Shown one piece after another: positions 36,733 to 45,454 of a DNA stretch of 64,000 nucleotides. Where the stretch lies: the NCBI GenBank assembly GCA_051006215.1, contig JBPCIO010000141.1, forward strand, positions 1 through 64,000, written 5' to 3'. Below the pieces are notes generated by a model, which saw only the letters and a list, made by a program, of their open reading frames with translations, was not told the origin of the DNA and did not search any database. The first letter of the stretch is position 1. Every line of letters starts with the position of its first letter. The DNA is from CF-72 sp051006215 (GTDB lineage Bacteria; Chloroflexota; UBA6077; CF-72). Position numbers and translations under genes: made by a program.

Positions 36733-38016
36733 ATGGCTCGCCGCATCCACGTCCTTTTCCTGAGCGCTGGTGGGGGCATGGGGGCTGACACCGCTGTTCA
36801 CGTGTCCCTTGCGCGCGTCCTCGATCGAAGCCAGGTGCGCGTAAGCGCTGCGACGAGGCTGTCTGAAGCACGTGGTGGTGCCTCGGCGCCCGAAGGGTTC
36901 GAAGGAATTCCCGACCTGACTATTCTGCCCCTCGAATTTGGCCAGACCTTGTTGCGGCAGCGCGGTCTTGGGCGCGCAACGACGTTGGTGCGCAACGTGC
37001 GCGGCATCACCAGCCTCGTCTCGCTGGTGCGGTGGTGCCGCGCCAACGAGGTGGATCTGATACACGTGACAGAGCGTCCACGCCAGATGCTGTTGGGGCT
37101 GTTGCTCGCCCGAATGGCAGGTTGCGCCTGCGTCGTGCACGCTCACACGTCGTACAACCCCGACGACGCGACAGCACTCGCCAACTGGAGCCTGCGGCAC
37201 GCCGACGCCGTCGTAGGGGTCTCGCACTTCACCACCAGCACCTATCGGGATCGGGCCAATCTGTCGCCGGGGCGAGTGTTCACGGTCCACAATGGGGTCG
37301 ATGGCCAAATCTTTCGGCCCGAGCCAGCGAGTCGCGACCGGATCGCGATGCGTGATCGTTTAGGACTCCCGCCTGATGTGCCGGTCATCGGTTGCGTCGC
37401 ACGCCTCATGCGTTGGAAGGGCCAGGCCATCCTGCTCGAAGCGTTTGTGTTGGTGCGAGAGATCCACCCACAGGCACGGCTGGTGCTAGCCGGGCTTGCT
37501 ATGGACTCTTCGCCGGATGGGCGCGGCGACTACAGGGATTATCTGATGCGCCGCATTGCCGCGCTCGGCTTGGGGGACGCTGTAACGTTGCCGGGCTACC
37601 TCCCTCGGAGCGAGATGCCCCAGTTCTACGCCGCACTCGACGTACTTGCCCATCCCGCAATCGAGGAGCCGTTCGGCCTTGCGGTCGTCGAAGCAATGGC
37701 ATGCTCGCGACCTGTAGTAGCCGCTAATGGCGGTGGCATTCCTGAGATCATCCGTGACGGGGTGGACGGCTTACTTGTGCCGGTCAACCAACCTGAGCCA
37801 ATGGCCAAAGCTATCTCGCGCGTGTTTGGCGACCCGAGCTTCACGCGACAGCTGGCGACTACTGCGCGTGAGCACGTGCTCGAAACATTTACCCCCGAGA
37901 TCCAGGCCGCGGAAATGCTGATGGTCTACCGTCAGGTAATGAAGCGGACTTCTGCGTCTCGTTTGCGTGGCCAACCGACACTCACACATGCCCCTACAGT
38001 GCGTCCGTTCCGATGA
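36733..38016 (+). CDS. Glycosyltransferase family 4
   Basis: 427 residues, GT-B fold. The N-terminal Rossmann domain starts with IHVLFLSAGGG. The C-terminal domain carries the donor-binding segment EEPFGLAVVEAMACSRPVVA, with the conserved E-x7-E Glu pair. Retaining transferase that adds a sugar from a nucleotide donor to the lipid-linked repeat unit. It is 23 bases downstream of the flippase gene, and its stop overlaps the acyltransferase start (ATGA). Confidence 0.92.
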   Translation: MARRIHVLFLSAGGGMGADTAVHVSLARVLDRSQVRVSAATRLSEARGGASAPEGFEGIPDLTILPLEFGQTLLRQRGLGRATTLVRNVRGITSLVSLVRWCRANEVDLIHVTERPRQMLLGLLLARMAGCACVVHAHTSYNPDDATALANWSLRHADAVVGVSHFTTSTYRDRANLSPGRVFTVHNGVDGQIFRPEPASRDRIAMRDRLGLPPDVPVIGCVARLMRWKGQAILLEAFVLVREIHPQARLVLAGLAMDSSPDGRGDYRDYLMRRIAALGLGDAVTLPGYLPRSEMPQFYAALDVLAHPAIEEPFGLAVVEAMACSRPVVAANGGGIPEIIRDGVDGLLVPVNQPEPMAKAISRVFGDPSFTRQLATTAREHVLETFTPEIQAAEMLMVYRQVMKRTSASRLRGQPTLTHAPTVRPFR

Positions 38017-38621
38017 CCCGTGCACCGGCTCCTGTCCGCCGCAGCGGCCGTCCGGGGTCCCGCCTGGCGTACTACTCGGCAACGATGCTGCATCAGGTGC
38101 ATCTCAAATTCCAGCTGGCCAACATGATTTCCGGACTGATGCCCGACTTCGGCAGTGGGGTTCTCCGTGGCCGTCTCTATCGCATAGCTGGTCTCGACGT
38201 TGCCGCCGACGCTTTTATCATGGGTAATCTCGAACTTCCGTCAGGCTCCCAGATCGGTTTTTACGACAAGCTTCATGTTGGCAGTGGGGTTGTCATCGGA
38301 AACCATGTCACCATCAACCTGGATTCCGAAGTGCGTATAGGTGCAAACGTGGCCTTGAGTCCGTTCGTGCGCATCTACACCGGCACACACCACCTCGGTC
38401 CTGGATCGAATCGGCGCCTGGCCAGGGTGGTCGGCAAGTCAGTGGCAATCGAGGACGGATGTTGGATCGGGCTGGGCGCCACGATCCTGCCAGGGGTAAC
38501 TGTCGGCCATGGCAGCATCATCGCTGCTGGCGCAGTGGTAACCGAGGCGGTCCCCCCCAATAGCTATGTCGAAGGGAACCCAGCCCGAGTGATTCGGCAA
38601 CTCCCGTGGGGCGACCGCTAA
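38013..38621 (+). CDS. Hexapeptide-repeat (LbH) acyltransferase
   Basis: 202 residues. Left-handed beta-helix repeats (IGNHVTINLDSEVRIGANV, WIGLGATILPGVTVGHGSII) and the CoA-site His in YTGTHHLG. WbbJ/maltose O-acetyltransferase-like enzymes acylate sugar hydroxyls. Coupled to the GT4 gene by ATGA. Its end overlaps the FkbH-like gene tail to tail by four bases, which places a possible acyl-acceptor enzyme beside the glyceryl-ACP module. Confidence 0.9.
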   Translation: MTRAPAPVRRSGRPGSRLAYYSATMLHQVHLKFQLANMISGLMPDFGSGVLRGRLYRIAGLDVAADAFIMGNLELPSGSQIGFYDKLHVGSGVVIGNHVTINLDSEVRIGANVALSPFVRIYTGTHHLGPGSNRRLARVVGKSVAIEDGCWIGLGATILPGVTVGHGSIIAAGAVVTEAVPPNSYVEGNPARVIRQLPWGDR

Positions 38622-40915
38622 CCGCGGCTCGCGAGTGCGGCGTCCTCCGTACTGGCCAGGGGCATTCGCAGCCAGGGCGCTACCGGAACGGCCTGGTGTG
38701 TGAGGTCAAGCTCCCACACCTCCTCGCCGGCTTCCGCTCGATCGATCAGACTGAAGCCGCAGCTGGGGAAGCACTCGCGAGCGGGCGTATTCTTCGGTGT
38801 TGGAATGAAGCGGCCTCGCAGCCGTGTGATGCCGGACGCTCGCGCCTGGTCCGCGACAAAGCCGAGTAGTGCGCTTTCTACACCGCGGCCCATCACGCGA
38901 CAACTCAACAGGAGCGTGTCAATCTCGCGGACTCCAGCCTCCCCGGGAGTGACGATCGCGAGACCAACAAGACCGTTGTCCCCGAAGCGGTCGCTGACGC
39001 GCAGCCCGATCACATTCCAGCCGTCGGCCAGCATTGCTACGACGTCTGCCTCGGTATACCGGCGAGTGGTCAGGTTGAACTGGTTGGTTTTGTTGGTAAG
39101 CTGGGCCAGGCGTGCCACATCGGCCGGGCGGGCCGGAGCGATGTCGACCACCATCTGCAGCCCGGCCAGGTAGTCCTCGAGGGAGGACGCGCGCGCGGAC
39201 GTCTCGAACGCGCGGCGCTGCGCCTGTTCAGCATACAGATGGCCGCGCTCGCGGTCCTCGTTTGTCAGGCCGAGGCTTTCGAACACGTCTAGCTCCAGCA
39301 ATGCGGACCTATATTGGGCGGGGTCGCTCGGAAGCTCCGGCACAAGCACTTCTGGCAGTTCACTGCGCACCACGGCACGCTCGACCGGATTGTCGTCCAA
39401 GAACACGAGGCTATCCAGGCCGATGTGGAGTTCGGAGGCAAGTTCCCGCAAGTTCTCCGCCTTGGACTGCCAGTTGATCCGATGGGCCGCGATATGGGCC
39501 CACGTGAGCACCATCGACGGGTGCCGTTCGAACGCTGGGGTGACATCGTCCAGGTTGTTCTTGCTGCAAATCGCCAGCAGAATGCCCCGCCGCCAGAGCT
39601 GATCCAACTCGCGCTGGAAAGCTACGAAGGCATTACCTGGGGCGTTCGGTCCGAGTTGAATGCCCTCGATGCCATCTTCGCCAACAACGCCGCCCCACAA
39701 CGTGTTGTCCAGGTCGAGAACCACGCACTTGCTGGCCAGTCCACGCAACGGTCGCACGTAGCGTAAGTATTCGCGGGCGAGCCTCAGGTGCACGGCCTCG
39801 CCCCAGGCCACGCCAGCGGTCAGCCACAGGCGAGCATCCGTTGCGTGCGCCTTGCCCACCCTTGACTGAACCTGATCCTCGTCAACGACGTACACCGACC
39901 GATAGCGGCTGCGGACCAACTCAGCCAGGCGGCGATTCATATCCCCGAACAGCTCGGACTGACCCAGTTCATCGCGCCAGTCGAGGATCCCAAGTGCCGG
40001 ATGCTGAGGTGTAACCACGTTGTGCACGAGCACCAACGCTGACGTGCGTTGAGTGAGCGCATCCAAGAGTCCCTCGAGATCGGCCAGCCCGCGAGTGACC
40101 TCTGCGCGCCGCTCGCCGATCGAGAGTCCGAAGGGATCGGGGTGCAGCCGTGGGAACAGCCGGCTGGCGTGCAGGGCGCAGATCACCACATCTGGTTCGA
40201 ACTCGTACAACCCGCTCCTGGAGTCGAGAATCTCCTGCGTCACCTGGTCGAAGCCAGCCTGGTACACGGTTGGCCGGAGCCCCGCGCGGTAGCATTCGAC
40301 GTTCACGTAGCTGGCGAGATGGTCGAGCGTAGCGTTACTCAGCAGAGCGACGCGAATTCGACGCGTAGAAGACACGTCCGGCAGCCGGGAACCAAGCTCG
40401 GCCAGGCGGGGAGCGACGGTCAGGTAGCTTCGCGCCGTGGGCGCCACATTCGTCAGCTGGAGGTATGTGGCCAGAGCTTGCTCGTATAGACCAAGCTTTT
40501 CATAGCTGGATGCCAAGCTAAGGTACGGGTGGAAGTCGAGCGGGTTCGCGGCAATGACGGCGCGCCACTCGTCTGCAGCTTGGGACCATTGCTTCTGGCG
40601 CTGACGGTACCGAGCCAGCGCCGGACGGGCGTGCTCTGGATCCGCATCCACCGCGTGACGCAGGGCGTCCTGGATGTCAATGTGCTCGTCACCGTCGCGG
40701 GCAAGCACTAACCACTGACCGGCCAGCTCGCGTCGCTGCTCTGGGGTCGTCGGGGCCAGTGTTTTGAGCAGATTGGCAGCGCCCTCCCAATTCCCACACA
40801 ACATCCGTTCCCGCACGAGATCTAGCCGAACGAGCCAGCCCAGATGAAGGGGCAGCCCATCGGCATCGATGGTGGCGAGCAACGCCTCGAGCGTCTCAGT
40901 TGCGTCACTCGGCAC
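38618..40915 (-). CDS. FkbH-like HAD-IIIC protein with N-terminal TPR-like region
   Basis: 765 residues from GTG 40915, which overlaps the upstream holo-ACP synthase by 11 bases and has AAGGA before it. An N-terminal TPR-like helical region (about 1-185) comes first, then an SGNH-like segment (VALLSNATLDHLASYV). The HAD-IIIC core follows: motif I VLDLDNTLWGG (about 397), CSKNN, FLDDNPVER. A GNAT-like C-terminal domain ends it. FkbH proteins take 1,3-bisphosphoglycerate, remove phosphate and load glyceryl onto an ACP. The TPR extension makes it longer than the usual 350-650 residues. Confidence 0.9.
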   Translation of the reverse strand: MPSDATETLEALLATIDADGLPLHLGWLVRLDLVRERMLCGNWEGAANLLKTLAPTTPEQRRELAGQWLVLARDGDEHIDIQDALRHAVDADPEHARPALARYRQRQKQWSQAADEWRAVIAANPLDFHPYLSLASSYEKLGLYEQALATYLQLTNVAPTARSYLTVAPRLAELGSRLPDVSSTRRIRVALLSNATLDHLASYVNVECYRAGLRPTVYQAGFDQVTQEILDSRSGLYEFEPDVVICALHASRLFPRLHPDPFGLSIGERRAEVTRGLADLEGLLDALTQRTSALVLVHNVVTPQHPALGILDWRDELGQSELFGDMNRRLAELVRSRYRSVYVVDEDQVQSRVGKAHATDARLWLTAGVAWGEAVHLRLAREYLRYVRPLRGLASKCVVLDLDNTLWGGVVGEDGIEGIQLGPNAPGNAFVAFQRELDQLWRRGILLAICSKNNLDDVTPAFERHPSMVLTWAHIAAHRINWQSKAENLRELASELHIGLDSLVFLDDNPVERAVVRSELPEVLVPELPSDPAQYRSALLELDVFESLGLTNEDRERGHLYAEQAQRRAFETSARASSLEDYLAGLQMVVDIAPARPADVARLAQLTNKTNQFNLTTRRYTEADVVAMLADGWNVIGLRVSDRFGDNGLVGLAIVTPGEAGVREIDTLLLSCRVMGRGVESALLGFVADQARASGITRLRGRFIPTPKNTPARECFPSCGFSLIDRAEAGEEVWELDLTHQAVPVAPWLRMPLASTEDAALASRG

Positions 40916-41363
40916 GAGTGGGGTCCTTGCTGAATGCCACGACCATCGCCGCGGCCCAAACATCAGCGTGCGACAGGCTCACTTTGAGATCCAGCCCCTG
41001 CATCTCAGCCAACGGCGCAGAGCGGTCGTATGTCCATAACGCGAGGTCCGGCTGCCCATCCGGGCCCCGTTCGACCTCGATCTGCCAGTATGCCAGCTGG
41101 CTATGTGTCGCGAGTGCCTTAACCGCAGCTTCCTTGGCGGCGAAGCGAGCAGCGAAGTGTTGCGCCGGCCGCGCTTGTGCAGAACAGTACGCGATCTCGC
41201 TCTCGCTGAAACAGCGCTTGTAGAACCCCGGAGAACGCTGCAGCGAGACGCGCTCGAAGTCGCCCACGTCCACAACGTCGACACCGATGCCCACAGCTTG
41301 TTCAATCAACTGCCCGGCCATCTGACGCAACCTACTTACTACGGCGTCCCGTTCGGCTGACAC
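40905..41363 (-). CDS. acpS: Holo-[acyl-carrier-protein] synthase (AcpS-type)
   Basis: 152 residues from GTG 41363. Metal and CoA-binding motifs are GIGVDVVDVGDFERV and FAARFAAKEAAVKAL; the ACP-contact segment CFSESEIAYC and the end VSLSHADVWAAAMVV are typical. It attaches phosphopantetheine to an ACP Ser, here surely the ACP encoded 25 bases upstream. About 25 residues longer than E. coli AcpS at the N-terminus. A dedicated copy inside the exopolysaccharide locus is notable; whether the genome has another housekeeping acpS is unknown. Confidence 0.9.
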   Translation of the reverse strand: MSAERDAVVSRLRQMAGQLIEQAVGIGVDVVDVGDFERVSLQRSPGFYKRCFSESEIAYCSAQARPAQHFAARFAAKEAAVKALATHSQLAYWQIEVERGPDGQPDLALWTYDRSAPLAEMQGLDLKVSLSHADVWAAAMVVAFSKDPTRAE

Positions 41364-41388
41364 GAAATCACCCAAGGTACGTGTCGGA

Positions 41389-41664
41389 TCAGGCCGGCAG
41401 CTTTCGGGGTGATTTTTCGCCGAGCACGGCCAGAATGCGGTCAAGCGACGTCATGGTAGTCATTTCGTCCATCGAAAACGTGAGCCCGAACTGGTCCTCC
41501 AGGGCTACTAGCAGAACCATGTGAAGGACAGACGTCCAGCGCGCGAATGTGGCCTGGCTGGGGTTCTCAGGCAGTTCGCTCTCGTCAACACTGAAGGTGT
41601 CAGCCATGAGCTCTCGCACTTGCCCGCTAAGTCTCTCGTCGTGCATGCCCAGAGTGTCAGGCAT
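41389..41664 (-). CDS. Acyl carrier protein, FkbH-associated type
   Basis: 91 residues, four-helix ACP. The phosphopantetheine Ser is in ARWTSVLHMVLLVALEDQFG; the usual DSL reads TSV, so the Asp before the Ser is changed to Thr. It follows the general layout of small ACPs that carry glycerate for FkbH. AAGG lies upstream of ATG 41664. It is the first gene of the ACP, AcpS, FkbH unit and sits just after an 11-bp-period direct repeat. Confidence 0.85.
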   Translation of the reverse strand: MPDTLGMHDERLSGQVRELMADTFSVDESELPENPSQATFARWTSVLHMVLLVALEDQFGLTFSMDEMTTMTSLDRILAVLGEKSPRKLPA

Positions 41665-41691
41665 GTTGCTTGGCCTTGGCGTGCGACCCCG

Positions 41692-41708
41692 GTTGAGTTA
41701 CGGTTAAG
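41692..41708 (-). promoter_or_regulatory. 11-bp-period direct repeat, site d (ACP-AcpS-FkbH)
   Basis: On the minus strand CTTAAC-CGTAA-CTCAAC, 27 bases before the ACP start. A third half-site-like CGCAAC lies at 41726-41721. Confidence 0.65.
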
Positions 41709-41727
41709 CTCGCACGAGCGGTTGCGG

Positions 41728-42291
41728 TCAAAAGGTTCGCACTACTTTCGCTGGTACGCCCGCTACAACCGTCCGCGGCGGCACGTCGTGGGTTACCACA
41801 CTGCCCGCGGCTACGACGGAGTCATGTCCAATCAGCACGCCCTTCAGGACGATGCAGCGATTGCCAATCCAGACCCGGTCCTCGAGGATGATAGGGACTC
41901 CGGATGTATCCCACGACTTGTCCTCGACTCGGTGGAAGTCCGAGTCCATAATCATCACATGTGAGCCAATTAAGCAGTCATTGCCGATTTTGACATGCTT
42001 GCTGGAAGCCAGCGAACACCCGTAGTTGATGAACACGTTGTTGCCAATTTCCAGATGGCCGCCCGGCAAGGTAGCCAGCTCGAGCGTCGCCACCGTTGAC
42101 ACAAGCCGCACCCGATCGCCGAGTGTTATTCGGCCCTGGTTGTCGACGACCGCGCGCCCGTGGAGTGTCACGCGTGTACTTCTAAATTCGGCCGATCGCA
42201 ACTGTACACGCGCATTGAGTGCCGGACCCAACCGAGCAAGCCCGAGCCTGAGGAGTTCAATAGCTGGCATGCGCTTGCGATGTTTGGCCAC
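41728..42291 (-). CDS. Hexapeptide-repeat O-acyltransferase
   Basis: 187 residues, left-handed beta-helix family. Repeats include LEIGNNVFINYGCSLASS and WIGNRCIVLKGVLIGHDSVV; the catalytic-site His is probably in DSDFHRVED. Similar to sugar O-acetyltransferases (WbbJ/CysE-like fold). It ends 63 bases upstream of the ACP gene and may transfer acetyl or, speculatively, the FkbH-made acyl group to the polysaccharide. Confidence 0.9.
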   Translation of the reverse strand: MAKHRKRMPAIELLRLGLARLGPALNARVQLRSAEFRSTRVTLHGRAVVDNQGRITLGDRVRLVSTVATLELATLPGGHLEIGNNVFINYGCSLASSKHVKIGNDCLIGSHVMIMDSDFHRVEDKSWDTSGVPIILEDRVWIGNRCIVLKGVLIGHDSVVAAGSVVTHDVPPRTVVAGVPAKVVRTF

Positions 42292-42321
42292 CGGAGTATG
42301 GATCGGACCTGCTGGTGAGAA

Positions 42322-43602
42322 TCAGCTTGCCAAGGGCGGATGACGCAAGATCGGAGCCTGACGGTGTGGTCTACCGCTACGCCGATTCGTCACTCTACTT
42401 GCACGGCGTCTTGCGCGCATGAACGCCTCGAGTTCACGTAGCACGGACGGCCAGCTGTAGCGCGCCTCGACCAGCGCTCTGCCACTCTGACCCAACTCGG
42501 ACGCCAGCCGTTCATCGTCGAGAACCCGAAGTACGCTGCGAGCGAAGTCCGCAGGACCGTCGGCCACGAGCAGATGTTCACCATCCGTGACCGCGATTCC
42601 CTCGCAGCCGACTGAGGTCGAAACCAGAGGGCAGCCCATAGCGAGGCCTTCGAGCACTTTCAGCCGGGTGCCACTCCCCATCCGCAGGGGGATAACCACG
42701 ACACCCGCCCCGCCAAGGTAGGAGCGGGTGTCGGGTACTCTATCGGTCAGCACGATGTTGCGTGAGGCAAGCCGTCGCAATTCGTCCGGCGGTCCGCCGC
42801 CAACGATCGTGAACACCAGGTTTGGCCGCTCCTGTAGAAGGCGCGGCATGATCTCGCGGGCGAAGTAGAGCGCCGCGTCCACGTTGGGTCGATAGTGCAT
42901 CACGCCTACGAATACGACGCTGTTCGGATCCCGAGCATCGCGCGTGGGTCGGAAGGCATCGATGTCCACGCCGTTCGGCACCACGAGAGTTGGCGTCCGT
43001 GGGGAGTAGCGATGCAAAATAGCCTCTTCTCGACCAGAGGTGAGCACGCAGCCGTCAGACTGCTTCCAGCTCCGCTGCTCTTCGTGTCGGAATTTGCGGT
43101 ACTCGACCCAGTTGTAAAACTTTCGCAGCGCCGAGCGTTCAATCGCAAAGGTTCGATACAGCAGCTCATATTCGATGTTGTGCTCGTCCACGAGTAACGA
43201 TGCTGTGGACTTGAAGTCGAATCCAGTCATCTGACTGGATTCGACTTGAATGATGTCGAACTCTTCGTCAGCGAGCGCGCGATCAATCGCCATCTGCATG
43301 GCACTCGACTCGAGACTCTGCCACTGGAACGAGTCAAATGAAAACAATGACCCGAGCTGTGCCTGACGCTTCGCCGCGGTAGTGGGCTCCTCGCGAACCA
43401 CGGCCAGAACGGTTGCGCCTGTTTGGCCGAGGGCCGCAATACTGTCTTGATCGTTCGGACCGGCGTAAGCGAGAACGGTGACGTGATGCTGCTGCGCCAG
43501 GTACTTGATGATCTGGTAGACACGAATGCCGAAGCCCCAGATCAAGGGGTACGGCAGCGATGGCGTCACGATCAGGATGCGCAGACGGTCGGGCTCATGC
43601 AT
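42322..43602 (-). CDS. Glycosyltransferase family 4
   Basis: 426 residues from ATG 43602 (AGGA six bases upstream); GTG 43632 would overlap the preceding stop as GTGA. GT-B: N-terminal LRILIVTPSLPYPLIWGFGI; C-terminal donor site RMGSGTRLKVLEGLAMGCPLV with the conserved Glu. Similar to sugar transferases of the PEP-CTERM/exosortase type. A retaining enzyme for the repeat unit. Cotranscribed with the UbiA gene upstream. Confidence 0.9.
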   Translation of the reverse strand: MHEPDRLRILIVTPSLPYPLIWGFGIRVYQIIKYLAQQHHVTVLAYAGPNDQDSIAALGQTGATVLAVVREEPTTAAKRQAQLGSLFSFDSFQWQSLESSAMQMAIDRALADEEFDIIQVESSQMTGFDFKSTASLLVDEHNIEYELLYRTFAIERSALRKFYNWVEYRKFRHEEQRSWKQSDGCVLTSGREEAILHRYSPRTPTLVVPNGVDIDAFRPTRDARDPNSVVFVGVMHYRPNVDAALYFAREIMPRLLQERPNLVFTIVGGGPPDELRRLASRNIVLTDRVPDTRSYLGGAGVVVIPLRMGSGTRLKVLEGLAMGCPLVSTSVGCEGIAVTDGEHLLVADGPADFARSVLRVLDDERLASELGQSGRALVEARYSWPSVLRELEAFMRARRRASRVTNRRSGRPHRQAPILRHPPLAS

Positions 43603-43628
43603 ATTCAATCCTGTTCCTGTTCGCCAGC

Positions 43629-44642
43629 TCACTTCCTATCGAGGATCGTCGGAGCAGTCGGCGCGAACATGGTTTGCATGATCGGGATATTGACCAGCAG
43701 CAGCACACCCATGAGCACTGTACATGCCACAACGGCCACCATGAGCCAAGGTTCGCGGTAGAGCCCTTCCGGATTTTGGGCCGGGCTATTGTCTTTGAAC
43801 GACAGCGACAGATAGATCGCCATGACCAGTGCCACGAGCGGGAAGGCAAGGATCAGCTCCAGCCGGTAGCGCATGATGAACGCGCCCAGGAACAGCATCG
43901 CAGTCGAGGCATAGAACATGATGCAGACCATCAAGCGGTCAAGCGAGTAGTGTCCCAGCGACTTGCGGTACGCCGCGGCACGCGCGGGATCACCGATCTC
44001 ACGATACTCCGCGTAGCGCTTGGTCGCCATGAAGAAGCAGCCAACCATCCAGTAGCTCAGCAGCAGTGACGCCGGGGCGATGGATGCCGTCGACGCGATG
44101 AACCATCCCGCTAGCATCCGCAGCGGATTGTTGATCGATTCGGAAAGTACATCAATGTAGGGCAAGTCTTTGGTGCGAATCGGTGGGATGTTGTAGATGC
44201 AGCCCATGCACCAGAGCACGAACAGCGTGACTGAGAATGGGATCGAAACCACCAGGCCCAATCCCACCCCCATCAGCATCAACACGATCCACTGGACGTA
44301 GGCGAGCGGCACGCTCACTTTTCCGGAGGGTACCGGCCGCGTGTGCTTGATCGGGTGAAAGCGGTCGGTTCTGGCGTCGAGCACCTCGTTGATGACATAG
44401 TTGCTCGAAGCGACGAAGCAAGTGGCGAAGAGACCAACAAGGACGTTGATCCAGAGCCGGGCCGGTACGTGCGCGGGGTCACTACCTATCGCGGCGATGA
44501 TGCCTGGGAGAACGAACACGTTCTTGAACCAATGATCGATTCGGGCAATCTGGATGTGGCCTCGAAATGTGGGCCGCACGGGCACAGACGTCTCACCCTG
44601 GTCCAGCGGTACTGGGCTCAGACCGGCCGCGATACTTGCCAT
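43629..44642 (-). CDS. UbiA-family prenyltransferase, decaprenyl-phosphate phosphoribosyltransferase-like
   Basis: 337 residues from ATG 44642, two bases after the HAD stop. About nine membrane helices. The motif NEVLDARTDRFHPIKHTRP with later KRYAEY and LGHYSLDRL matches the phosphoribosyltransferase branch of UbiA (mycobacterial Rv3806c type) rather than quinone enzymes. That enzyme joins 5-phosphoribose to decaprenyl phosphate. The adjacent HAD could remove the 5-phosphate and the GT-C gene could use the lipid-pentose. Function inferred from motif and context. Confidence 0.85.
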   Translation of the reverse strand: MASIAAGLSPVPLDQGETSVPVRPTFRGHIQIARIDHWFKNVFVLPGIIAAIGSDPAHVPARLWINVLVGLFATCFVASSNYVINEVLDARTDRFHPIKHTRPVPSGKVSVPLAYVQWIVLMLMGVGLGLVVSIPFSVTLFVLWCMGCIYNIPPIRTKDLPYIDVLSESINNPLRMLAGWFIASTASIAPASLLLSYWMVGCFFMATKRYAEYREIGDPARAAAYRKSLGHYSLDRLMVCIMFYASTAMLFLGAFIMRYRLELILAFPLVALVMAIYLSLSFKDNSPAQNPEGLYREPWLMVAVVACTVLMGVLLLVNIPIMQTMFAPTAPTILDRK

Positions 44643-44644
44643 GC

Positions 44645-45454
44645 TCAGATGTTGTCTGTGGCGCACGCTACCGACCGTTCAGGCAAGGTAGAGACTTGGT
44701 TGAGCGCAATCAGCGGCACCTGGCCAGCACTGGTTCGAAAAAGCAGCTCGCGGAGTTCAGGAAAGCCAGCCACCTGCGTCCAGGTGCGCGGGCCAGCAGG
44801 TGAGTCGGCCGTCACGATGCAGCAGGCCATTCCAGCTGCCAACGCGGCCGGGGCATCAACTTCGGCGCGGTCGCCGATGTACACGCACTGGCGTGGGTTG
44901 ACGCCTAGCCGCTCCGCGGTTCGGAGCAGCCCCCGGGGGTGGGGCTTGAACACGCCGACCTCGGGTGACTGCGCCGCCAGGATGACGTCGAAGAGCGTAT
45001 GCAGACCCAGCGCCTCCAGTTTTGCCTGCGCTGGGTAGTCGGACAGGACACCCAGAAGCAGGCCACGTGCCTTAGCGGCATGCAAAAACGCGAGCAGCCC
45101 GGGCTGGATATGGCGGCCCAGAAGCGCCAGCGGCTCCTGCTCCATCCAGCGAGCCACACGCGCGGCCACGAACGCCGGCTTTGCGCGTGTCCGATCGCAG
45201 GTGATCCGGAGTTGCTCCTCGGCCAGATCTGCACGCGCCACAGAGCCAACGGGTGACCTCCGCAGCTGTTCCTGTGCTTGGCGATAGGCGCCCAGCACGC
45301 GCAGCGTCTGTACTCCGCTCAGCGGGCGAGTCGCGTAGGCTCGCAACAGTCGCACGAGCACCGACCATCTGAGCGGCGCCTGGCGGTATAACGTACCGTC
45401 CAGGTCAAATACGATCGCCGTAATGCCCGTGCGCTCGGGCGCCTGGTCAACCAA
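44645..45454 (-). CDS. HAD-superfamily hydrolase
   Basis: About 269 residues from TTG 45454 (AAGG upstream, 8-base overlap with the gene before). HAD motifs: I FDLDGTLY, II LSDYP, III FKPHP, IV YIGDRAEVD. The helical cap between I and II is of the C1 type. Small-molecule phosphatase; the place between the UbiA gene and a GT-C gene suggests dephosphorylation of decaprenylphosphoryl-5-phosphoribose, as known in mycobacteria (there by a PAP2-type enzyme). Confidence 0.85.
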   Translation of the reverse strand: MVDQAPERTGITAIVFDLDGTLYRQAPLRWSVLVRLLRAYATRPLSGVQTLRVLGAYRQAQEQLRRSPVGSVARADLAEEQLRITCDRTRAKPAFVAARVARWMEQEPLALLGRHIQPGLLAFLHAAKARGLLLGVLSDYPAQAKLEALGLHTLFDVILAAQSPEVGVFKPHPRGLLRTAERLGVNPRQCVYIGDRAEVDAPAALAAGMACCIVTADSPAGPRTWTQVAGFPELRELLFRTSAGQVPLIALNQVSTLPERSVACATDNI

